This document shows positions 38,510 to 46,383 of a DNA stretch of 64,000 nucleotides, one piece after another. How positions within the stretch are numbered: position 1 is the stretch's first letter; each line of letters starts with the position of its first letter. The notes beneath the pieces are model-generated. The model saw nothing but the letters and a program-made list of their open reading frames with translations, was not told the DNA's origin and did not search any database. The position numbers and the translations under genes were made by a program. The DNA is taken from assembly GCA_937129385.1 (NCBI GenBank), contig CAKZNC010000102.1:1-64000 (forward strand), given 5' to 3'. The DNA is from an uncultured Bacteroidota bacterium. Lineage in GTDB: Bacteria; Bacteroidota; Bacteroidia; Bacteroidales; GCA-2748055.

Positions 38510-40231
38510 CTATTTCAGCACCTTTTTGTGCTCAAAACTGGCAAGGAATAATTCTCTGCTTTCATCTGAACCCGGTGATCTTGCCAGCTCCTCATAGATT
38601 TTTAATGCCGCCTTATTCTTATGGGCAGATTTCACGGATTCATTCTTATCCATCTCATAAATATTCCTTGTCCTGGCTTTGACGGCAGGCTGAGACGGGG
38701 GTATGGGCTGACCGCCCCCGTTGATGCAACCATCCTTGCAGACCATTACTTCAATCATATCATAATGTCTCTTCCCCGATACAACTTCATCCAGGAGTGA
38801 CAGTGCACTTTTCAGACCACTTACAGCAGCCACCCTGATCTCACCTTTCTGGCTGGGAATTGTTACTTCCTTAACGTCACGATGACCACGAAGTTTGGAT
38901 AAACGCGCGTCCTGGAGCTCCTTCTTATTCATCTCCCTGTATACGGTCCTGAGAGTTGCCTCTGCTTCACCTCCACATGTTGCAAGCAACTTACCTGCGG
39001 AACTGACTGCATGGAAAGGTCCGTCTGCAGGTTCTGGTTCGAGCTCCTGGAAATCAATTCCATTAAGCCGGATCAGTCTTGCCATTTCCCTGGTGGTCAG
39101 CACAAAATCAACATCCTGTGTGTGATCAGTATAATAATCCGGACGTGTTGCTTCCTGTTTGGCTGCAGTACAATTTGTGATCAAAACGGAGTGAATCCGA
39201 TGCTTCTTTGTTTTGAGCTTTGATGTGAACCATGTCTTGATCAGTTTCCCTGTGATCTGGTGGGGAGATCTGACCGGGACAAGGTTGGACATCAGTTCCG
39301 GCCTGAACGCTTCAACATAATTGACCCAGGCAGCACATCTGGATGTAATCATCGGAATTTTTTCTGACCGCTTTAGCCTGGTTGCCAATTCTGCAGCCTG
39401 TTCCATTACATAGACATCGCCCCCGCAGGAGGTCTCGAAAATATAGTCAAAACCGATCTTACGAAGCGCACTATTTAAAATACCTTTTAGCTCAGTCCCG
39501 GGTCTGAAACCGAATTCCTCTGCAATGGAAACCACCACCTCCGGCGTATACTGAATTGCAACAATGATCTCCGGATCATCAAGGGATGTATCTATTTCCT
39601 GGAATTGAGTATGATCAATAAGGGCTCCGGTCGGGCAGGAAATGACACACATTCCGCATTCAATACAACTTGAAAATGCCAGTGGTTCTGACAATGCTGT
39701 GGCAATACGCAACTGCTCTCCTCTTCTTTCAAAGTCAAATGCAGCCACGCCGACAATCTCTTCACAAACCCGCACACATCTCCCGCAAAGAATGCATTTT
39801 GCAGGATCCCGCACAATTCCCTTGCTGGAGGTATCAAGCTTGAAATTGCATTTCTGTCCCTGTATGGTTCTGTTCCTTACATTCAAGTCCTCAGAAAGCT
39901 TCTGAAGTTCACAGTTTCCATTCCTTTCACAATACAGGCAATCATCCGGATGGTTGGAAAGGAGCAATTCAACATTTGTCTTCCTTGCATTCAGTACACG
40001 CGCCGAGTGTGTCCTGATCTTCATCCATTCCTCTACCCTGAAAGAACAGGCAGGGACCAGGTTATCATAACCTTCCACCTCGACGACACACATCCTGCAT
40101 GCTCCGGTTGGGGACAGCTCACTCATACTACAAAGGGTCGGAACTTTGATCCCATTGTTCTTCAGCGCCGAAAGGATGGTCTCCCCTCTCTCAACACTGA
40201 TCATCTTTTTATTTACCTCAATCTTGATCAT
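38510..40231 (-). CDS. [FeFe]-hydrogenase-like subunit A (HydA/HndD architecture), atypical active-site surroundings
   Basis: N-terminal [2Fe-2S], His-ligated cluster (HPDDCLYCERNGNC) and 2x[4Fe-4S]; L1 ITSRCAAW, L2 ITNCTAAKQEA, L3 EVMVCKDGCINGGGQP. Confidence 0.92.
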   Translation of the reverse strand: MIKIEVNKKMISVERGETILSALKNNGIKVPTLCSMSELSPTGACRMCVVEVEGYDNLVPACSFRVEEWMKIRTHSARVLNARKTNVELLLSNHPDDCLYCERNGNCELQKLSEDLNVRNRTIQGQKCNFKLDTSSKGIVRDPAKCILCGRCVRVCEEIVGVAAFDFERRGEQLRIATALSEPLAFSSCIECGMCVISCPTGALIDHTQFQEIDTSLDDPEIIVAIQYTPEVVVSIAEEFGFRPGTELKGILNSALRKIGFDYIFETSCGGDVYVMEQAAELATRLKRSEKIPMITSRCAAWVNYVEAFRPELMSNLVPVRSPHQITGKLIKTWFTSKLKTKKHRIHSVLITNCTAAKQEATRPDYYTDHTQDVDFVLTTREMARLIRLNGIDFQELEPEPADGPFHAVSSAGKLLATCGGEAEATLRTVYREMNKKELQDARLSKLRGHRDVKEVTIPSQKGEIRVAAVSGLKSALSLLDEVVSGKRHYDMIEVMVCKDGCINGGGQPIPPSQPAVKARTRNIYEMDKNESVKSAHKNKAALKIYEELARSPGSDESRELFLASFEHKKVLK

Positions 40232-40245
40232 AGCTGTCTGAATGG

Positions 40246-42195
40246 TCAATTGTAGAATACTGCGCTGAATTTACATACCTCCCTGCATATACCACATCCG
40301 GTACATTTGTCCGATACAATAAAAAATGGGTGTCGTTCTGTACCAATGATCGCCTCCTCCGGACATCTTTTTGCGCAAATTGCACATCCCGTACAGAGCT
40401 CAACATCAATATAGTAAGTGCGTAATTCCCTGCAAACATTCGGCTTGCAATGACGGTCAAAAATATGCGCTTCAAACTCCTCCCTGAAATTGCGCAGACT
40501 GCTGATCAGTGGATTGGGCGCAAGCTGACCCAGGCCACAGAGCGAGGTGTCGCGCATCACATCCGCAAGTTTTTCCAATTGTATCAGCCCCCTGAACTTC
40601 TCGAGCGTATCATGCTGATCCTGGTCGGCCGGCTTACGGGTGATCTCATCCAGCAATTCAGACATTCGCTTGGTTCCCTCCCTGCATGGAATGCATTTTC
40701 CGCAACTCTGGTGTTTCATGAATCCCATGAAGTATTTTACCAGATCAACAATACACGTTTTTTCATCAAGCACCAGGATACCTCCGGCACCCAGTACAGC
40801 TCCTTCCCGCCTGAATGTCTCGTAGCAGACAGGAACATTCAGTTTGCCTGCCGGAATGATGCAGCCATAAGGCCCCCCGATATGCACTGCCTTTAGCGTC
40901 CGGTTATCGCTTGCTCCGCCAATGATCTCGTCAACAAGGAATTCGAGGCTTGTCCCCATGGGTATCTCGATAAGACCTTTGTGCCTGGCCCGTCCGCTGA
41001 CAGAAAATATCTTTGTTCCCGGACAATCCTTGGTGCCAATGGACCTGAACCAATCCGGACCGTTCATGACGATGTGTGGAATATTTGAAAGCGTCTCTAC
41101 ATTATTGATCACCGTTGGCTTTTTGTGAAAGCCCCGTTCGGCCGGATAGGGTGGTTTGGATTGCGGCATCCCTCGTTTCCCCTCCATACTGGCAATAAGT
41201 GCTGTCTCCTCTCCACACACAAATGCACCCGGTCCTTTCCTGATCATGATGTCAAGATTAAAACCACTGAAGAAGATATTGTGCCCCAGCAAACCATATG
41301 CCCGCGCCTGATCGATGGCTGCATTTAGTTTTCGAATGGAATCCCTGTATTCAGACCTGATATAGATGAAAGCCCGTGAAGCTCCAATCGCATAAGCAGC
41401 GGTACAGATTCCCTCGATCAATTGGTGTGGATTTCCTTCCATCAACGCACGGTCCATAAATGCCCCTGGATCACTCTCTTCAGCATTACATACCAGGTAT
41501 TTCTGTTCTGCAGGAGTCTGTTGCGCCACCATCCATTTTTTCCCGGTGTTGTATCCACTGCCTGATCTTCCCCGGAGCCCGCTCTCTTCAACCATGACAC
41601 AGATCTCCTCGAAGGTATGCATCCTGATCGCCTTCAGAAATGCTCCATATCCTCCGTTGGCAATATACTCATCGATCGAAAGTGGATTGATGATGCCATT
41701 GTGCCTGAGCAATACGCGCTGCTGTTTGCCAAAAAAGGGAAGTTCATCAAGAAAAGGAATATCCTGCCAGGCATCAAGCTCATCATTTCGAAGCTGACCA
41801 AGCAGTTTTTCCCGGGGAATTGTTTGGTGAAAAATATCGTCAAGCAAAAGGGGTATCTCATCTGCAACCAGGTTCGTATAGAAAATCCTGGTCCTTCCCG
41901 GGAGCTGGATGCTTATTATCGGCTCTTCTGATCCCAGTCCGATTGCACCCGTTTCACCAATCTCCGCATCAATCTCCCGATCATTCAGGTAGGTGTGCAA
42001 TGCCTCATAGATACTGTCGGCACCAGCGATCCGGCCTGATGTATTCATCCCCAGGAGTATCAGCGGCCTCGTCAGTGTATACCTGCGGTTTTCAGTCAGG
42101 GTATCCTGCATCTCCGGGGTAAGTGATTCATCCAACTGCTCTGCAAGTACAGGCAGTAACTCCTTCATCGATATTTTTTCCTTGTTTTCAGACAT
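40246..42195 (-). CDS. NuoF/HydB-like NADH-binding subunit with C-terminal 2x[4Fe-4S]
   Basis: GLRGRSGSGYNTGKKW, GAFVCGEETALIASMEG, SCGKCIPCREGT, CTGCAICAKRCP, CTGCGICREVC. N-terminal thioredoxin-like domain lacks cysteines. Confidence 0.93.
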   Translation of the reverse strand: MSENKEKISMKELLPVLAEQLDESLTPEMQDTLTENRRYTLTRPLILLGMNTSGRIAGADSIYEALHTYLNDREIDAEIGETGAIGLGSEEPIISIQLPGRTRIFYTNLVADEIPLLLDDIFHQTIPREKLLGQLRNDELDAWQDIPFLDELPFFGKQQRVLLRHNGIINPLSIDEYIANGGYGAFLKAIRMHTFEEICVMVEESGLRGRSGSGYNTGKKWMVAQQTPAEQKYLVCNAEESDPGAFMDRALMEGNPHQLIEGICTAAYAIGASRAFIYIRSEYRDSIRKLNAAIDQARAYGLLGHNIFFSGFNLDIMIRKGPGAFVCGEETALIASMEGKRGMPQSKPPYPAERGFHKKPTVINNVETLSNIPHIVMNGPDWFRSIGTKDCPGTKIFSVSGRARHKGLIEIPMGTSLEFLVDEIIGGASDNRTLKAVHIGGPYGCIIPAGKLNVPVCYETFRREGAVLGAGGILVLDEKTCIVDLVKYFMGFMKHQSCGKCIPCREGTKRMSELLDEITRKPADQDQHDTLEKFRGLIQLEKLADVMRDTSLCGLGQLAPNPLISSLRNFREEFEAHIFDRHCKPNVCRELRTYYIDVELCTGCAICAKRCPEEAIIGTERHPFFIVSDKCTGCGICREVCKFSAVFYN

Positions 42196-42206
42196 CTGTA
42201 TCTTCT

Positions 42207-42671
42207 CTACTGATGCATGGATCGGATCTCATCCAGCAACTTCTTTACCCTGTTCGATTTGAACTTCGGATAATACTCATCATTGACAGCGATCACAGGT
42301 GACTGTCCACACGCTCCAATACAAGCCACGATCTCCAGGCTTACCATGCCATCCCTGGTGGTTTCCCCGTCACCGATCCCAAGCTGCTTTTTAAACTCCT
42401 TGCGTATGGATTCAGAATGATCAATATGACAGGCTGAACCATTGCATATACGAATATGGTATTTACCCCGCGGACTGAATGTGAACTGGTTGTAAAAAGT
42501 CGCAAGTCCGTATATCTTGCTGGCAGGCAGATTCAGTTGTGCACCAATCTCTTCAAGTGCCTCTTCAGTAAGATATCCGTATTCGTCCTGGATGGCCTGG
42601 AGTACCGGAATGAGGGAATCCCGGTTTACCTGCTGGAAATGCTGCAGAATATCTTCTATGCGCTGTTTCAT
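42207..42671 (-). CDS. NuoE/HydC-like [2Fe-2S] subunit
   Basis: ICNGSACH...CIGACGQSP ligand pattern; IYGLATFYNQF. Confidence 0.93.
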   Translation of the reverse strand: MKQRIEDILQHFQQVNRDSLIPVLQAIQDEYGYLTEEALEEIGAQLNLPASKIYGLATFYNQFTFSPRGKYHIRICNGSACHIDHSESIRKEFKKQLGIGDGETTRDGMVSLEIVACIGACGQSPVIAVNDEYYPKFKSNRVKKLLDEIRSMHQ

Positions 42672-42742
42672 CTTTTAACATTGAGAAATGAGCTGCCCAC
42701 TCATCTTTTCACCGAATCTCATGTAGAAGATCCGGAGAATCA

Positions 42743-42775
42743 CAAATATATTGCATTGTTATGTGAATCTCCAAA
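42743..42775 (-). promoter_or_regulatory. Bacteroidota promoter for the HydCBA-like operon (-7 TATATTTG, N21, -33 TTTG)
   Basis: Plus strand CAAATATA (42743..42750), 21 nt, CAAA (42772..42775). Confidence 0.6.
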
Positions 42776-42776
42776 C

Positions 42777-42796
42777 ATTGTTACACTAATAACAAT
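42777..42796. promoter_or_regulatory. Rex-like operator ATTGTTA-CACTAA-TAACAAT
   Basis: Perfect 7+7 inverted repeat; 12/14 defined positions of TTGTTAANNNNTTAACAA; rex is encoded in the same cluster. Confidence 0.65.
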
Positions 42797-42934
42797 AAGA
42801 CAATCGAATTTTAATAACAACATTAATAATACATTCGTATATAATTGTATGTATGTGCTTTACGATATGAGTTCAACAATTTAAATGCAATATAAATTAC
42901 AGACTGGCCATGGAGCTTTGCCCAATGTTTATCC

Positions 42935-42963
42935 TTTGTGAATGATTTAACTTCGTATCTTTG
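42935..42963 (+). promoter_or_regulatory. Bacteroidota promoter (TTTG-N17-TATCTTTG) for the ferredoxin/sensor/phosphatase operon
   Basis: Direct motif reading; GTG start lies 6 nt after the -7 element. Confidence 0.55.
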
Positions 42964-42968
42964 TCAGT

Positions 42969-43217
42969 GTGAAAGAGAAGGTAATTATTCAGATATGCAT
43001 GGGAAGTTCCTGTTTCAGCAGGGGCAATAATAAAACCCTGGAAGTCATCCGGCATTACCTTGATGAACATCAGCTTTCAGGGGATGTGGTCCTGAAGGGA
43101 AATCACTGTTTCGGAGATTGCAGCAAGGGACCGGTAGTTAAGATCAACGATCACATTCACGAGGAGATTGACCGTGAAAATATTCTCGAACTGCTGCAGA
43201 AGACGTTTAATACGTAA
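42969..43217 (+). CDS. standalone [2Fe-2S] thioredoxin-like ferredoxin
   Basis: ICMGSSCFSRGN...HCFGDCSKGPVVKIND: CxxxxC...CxxxC ligand pattern; GTG start. Confidence 0.85.
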   Translation: MKEKVIIQICMGSSCFSRGNNKTLEVIRHYLDEHQLSGDVVLKGNHCFGDCSKGPVVKINDHIHEEIDRENILELLQKTFNT

Positions 43218-43226
43218 GATACCCCT

Positions 43227-45071
43227 ATGGAGCCATTGCTAAAGATAAACAGGGAAAAATGCACCGCCTGCTATGCGTGTGTAAGGTCATGTCCTGTCAA
43301 GGCGATCAAAGTCGAACCCGACCGGCCAAAGCCGATCATCATTCCTGAGCGCTGCATCGGATGTGGCAACTGTCATGCTGTCTGTTTCGACAACGCCGTT
43401 GATATCCGCAACAGTAAAGACGAGCTCAAGAAGTTGTTAAAAGGAGAAACACCTGTGGCTGCTCTTGTTGACCCTTCGATCGCAGGAGAATTCCCGGATA
43501 TTACGGATTACCGAAAATTTGTCAGCATGATCCGCAAACTGGGATTCAAGTATGTACAGGAGGTGGCATTTGGGGTTGAACTTGTCGCACAGCAGTATAA
43601 GGAACTCATAAGCAAAAGTAAAGGAAAATACTACCTGTTCGCCAACTGTCCGATCTCCGTTATGTATGTTGAAAAATACAAGCCGGAACTGATCAAAAAC
43701 CTGGCACCGATCGTGCCACCTGTTATTGCTACAGCACGTGTTGCGCGGAAACTCTACGGGAACGATATCCGCCTGGCCTATATATCACCCCTGATTGCAA
43801 GTAAAGAAGAGGCCGTGCGACTTTCCGGCGAAGAAAGAATTGATACTGTCCTCACTTTCCTTGAGCTCAGAGAACTCTTCAGCGAATCAGGAATCGATGA
43901 AAAAAACCTGGAATACAGTGAATTTAACGATCCCATCGGATACAAAGGATCCCTCTTCCCCTTGTCAAGCGGAATACTTGAAGCAGCCGACATTGACCAG
44001 CGTGTTCTCACCTCAAAGGTCATAACTGTAGAAGGTGACCTTATATTTGACAGCATCAGGGAGTTCGAAGAAGAGATTACGACGATCAAATCTCATTTTA
44101 ATATCTTCTACAAAGAGTTTATCATGGGGAGAGGCACCTCTCCCGGAGCCAGGAAATGGCTCCGGCGAAGTCAGCTGATCAAATACCTGAACAGGCGTGC
44201 AGGAAATTTTGATGAGAAGTCACACCAGGCAGCACTGTCAGCTTATGATGATATCAAGCTTGAAAGGGGGTTTGTGAATGATGATCAGCGACTTCCTGCA
44301 CCCCCGAAAGATAAAGTTGAGAAGATACAGGCTGAATTGCAAAAGCATGAAGAAAATGAAAGAGGATGCGGTGCATGTGGATATAAATCATGCCACGAAT
44401 TTGCCACTGCAATTGCCCAGGGACTCGCTGTTCCGGAGATGTGCAACTTCTACGCCACAAGCAATACCCTGGACCACATTCAGTCACTTAAAATCAGTAA
44501 TGAAAAACTGGCACAGGCACAGGCTGCCCTGAAGGCTTCAGAAAAAATTGCAAGACAGGAAAAAGAATCTTCGATGGAGGCTTCTGAAATAACCAGGACC
44601 ATGCTGCAAAAGCTTCCATCCGGGGTCGTGATCCTGGATAAATCACTTAAAATTATACAAGCCAATGAAAGCTTCATTGAACTGCTTGGCGAAGAGGCAC
44701 TTGAGATCAATGAGGTAATACCGGGATTAACAGGCGCAGATCTGAAGACATTACTCCCCTATCCGGTTCATAACCTGTTTACCTATGTACTCGCCAACAA
44801 TGAAAATATTACTGACCGGGACATCACACTAGTTGGTAAACAGTTCAGCATCTCTGTTTTCGTCATCAGGAAAGAAAAAATCGTCGGCGCAGTCATCCGC
44901 GACCTATCTGCTCCAGAAGTGCAAAAAGAAGAGATTGTCAAACGCCTTACCGATGTGGTCGATAAAAACCTGAGCCTGGTGCAACAGATCGGGTTTATCC
45001 TTGGCGAAGGGGCTTCGGAATCTGAGCGAATGCTGAACTCGATAATAGAATCCTACAAGCCAAAAAATTAG
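43227..45071 (+). CDS. [FeFe]-hydrogenase-like sensory protein (2x[4Fe-4S] + Fe_hyd_lg_C-like + FeS domain + PAS) with degenerate H-cluster motifs
   Basis: CTACYACVRSCP, CIGCGNCHAVC; LFANCPISVMYVEKYKPEL; GCGACGYKSCHEFATAIAQG; PAS-like VVILDKSLKIIQANESFIELLG. Confidence 0.88.
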   Translation: MEPLLKINREKCTACYACVRSCPVKAIKVEPDRPKPIIIPERCIGCGNCHAVCFDNAVDIRNSKDELKKLLKGETPVAALVDPSIAGEFPDITDYRKFVSMIRKLGFKYVQEVAFGVELVAQQYKELISKSKGKYYLFANCPISVMYVEKYKPELIKNLAPIVPPVIATARVARKLYGNDIRLAYISPLIASKEEAVRLSGEERIDTVLTFLELRELFSESGIDEKNLEYSEFNDPIGYKGSLFPLSSGILEAADIDQRVLTSKVITVEGDLIFDSIREFEEEITTIKSHFNIFYKEFIMGRGTSPGARKWLRRSQLIKYLNRRAGNFDEKSHQAALSAYDDIKLERGFVNDDQRLPAPPKDKVEKIQAELQKHEENERGCGACGYKSCHEFATAIAQGLAVPEMCNFYATSNTLDHIQSLKISNEKLAQAQAALKASEKIARQEKESSMEASEITRTMLQKLPSGVVILDKSLKIIQANESFIELLGEEALEINEVIPGLTGADLKTLLPYPVHNLFTYVLANNENITDRDITLVGKQFSISVFVIRKEKIVGAVIRDLSAPEVQKEEIVKRLTDVVDKNLSLVQQIGFILGEGASESERMLNSIIESYKPKN

Positions 45072-45083
45072 GCTGGACAAAGC

Positions 45084-46268
45084 ATGAACAGCGATTTTTA
45101 CATAGAGGTGATTTCTGAGCAAAGAAATTATGGTGAGGAACGGATTTGCGGGGATGTATTCCTGTCGCGTAAAATCAGGGAGGAAAACCGCACAATCGCA
45201 GTCCTGTCCGATGGAATGGGGCACGGTGTAAAAGCCAATGTACTTGCTACATTAACAGCCACTATGTCGGTCAATTTCACAATTGAACACAAACATCCTG
45301 AAACCATCGCAGATATCATCATGAATACACTGCCGGTATGCAGTGAGCGGCACATGAGCTATTCAACATTTACCATTGTGGATATCGAAGCCGATGGAAA
45401 AATCAATATACTGGAATATGACAACCCACAGACCATCATTATCCGAAACCTGAGACTGTTTGATCCGGGATGGCAGCAGACGGTGTTGCATACGGCAAAA
45501 AATGAAGGCAAGGAGATCAGGACCTGTCAGTTCAAACCCCTGAAGGAGGACAGGATCCTTATATTCTCGGATGGCATTACCCAGAGTGGATTGGGTACAG
45601 AAAAATTCCCGCTTGGATGGGGGCACGACCAACTTGCATCCTATGCTGAAAAGCTCGTCAGGAACACCCCCAGCCTGTCAGCTGCCAAACTTGCCGAAAA
45701 AATTGTCAATATGGCTTACCGTAACGACAATTATAGTTCAAAGGATGATACCAGCTGTGCAAGTATCTATTTCCGTGAACCCAGGAAATTACTCATCTCC
45801 ACCGGCCCTCCATATGAAAAAGAAAATGACAAGAAACTTGTCAGCGCAGTTAAGGAATTCAAAGGCAAGAAGATCATTTGTGGTGCAACCACCGCCGACA
45901 TCATCGCCAGGGGCCTGGATGTCACTATTGAAGACAGCCTTGAATTCTCAGATCCCGACCTTCCCCCGGTTTCTGTCATGCCCGGCATAGACCTGGTGAC
46001 CGAAGGAATTCTTACGCTGACAAAAGTTACCAGGATACTGAAAGAATACACCCCGGGTTACGACCTGGGCAATGGTCCGGCCGACAGGATCATAAAAATG
46101 GTGAAGGAGAGTGATGAGATCGAGATCATTATCGGCACACGTATCAATATCGCACACCAGGACCCAAATCTCCCGGTCGACCTCGAAATCCGCCGCACTG
46201 TGGCAAAAAGGATGTCCAGGCTGCTGGAAGAAAAATTCCTCAAAGAGGTCTCAATAAGGTATATTTAG
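45084..46268 (+). CDS. SpoIIE-like PP2C serine phosphatase with uncharacterised C-terminal domain
   Basis: IAVLSDGMGHGVKANVLATLT, STFTIVDIEADGKINILEYDNP, RILIFSDGITQSGLG. Confidence 0.85.
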   Translation: MNSDFYIEVISEQRNYGEERICGDVFLSRKIREENRTIAVLSDGMGHGVKANVLATLTATMSVNFTIEHKHPETIADIIMNTLPVCSERHMSYSTFTIVDIEADGKINILEYDNPQTIIIRNLRLFDPGWQQTVLHTAKNEGKEIRTCQFKPLKEDRILIFSDGITQSGLGTEKFPLGWGHDQLASYAEKLVRNTPSLSAAKLAEKIVNMAYRNDNYSSKDDTSCASIYFREPRKLLISTGPPYEKENDKKLVSAVKEFKGKKIICGATTADIIARGLDVTIEDSLEFSDPDLPPVSVMPGIDLVTEGILTLTKVTRILKEYTPGYDLGNGPADRIIKMVKESDEIEIIIGTRINIAHQDPNLPVDLEIRRTVAKRMSRLLEEKFLKEVSIRYI

Positions 46269-46298
46269 AACAAAAACCCCGCTTTTTCGTATATTTAG

Positions 46299-46319
46299 TA
46301 TGGCATACTTATTGCCATA
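46299..46319 (+). promoter_or_regulatory. palindrome TATGGCA-TACTTAT-TGCCATA containing a sigma54-like TGGCA-N6-TTGC element upstream of lon
   Basis: Perfect 7+7 inverted repeat; TGGCATACTTATTGC has the -24/-12 spacing of TGGCACGNNNNTTGC. Confidence 0.45.
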
Positions 46320-46383
46320 ACTGTAAAGCGAAAAAAAATCTTGTTATACTGACAGGTTGACTGTTTGAAATTAGGAGGGAAGA

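Noticed and set aside
38510-42671. Calling the operon a conventional NADH-dependent [FeFe]-hydrogenase
   Set aside because: Subunit architecture fits, but the L1/L2 motifs and the HydB N-terminus are atypical, so H2 activity is not assumed.
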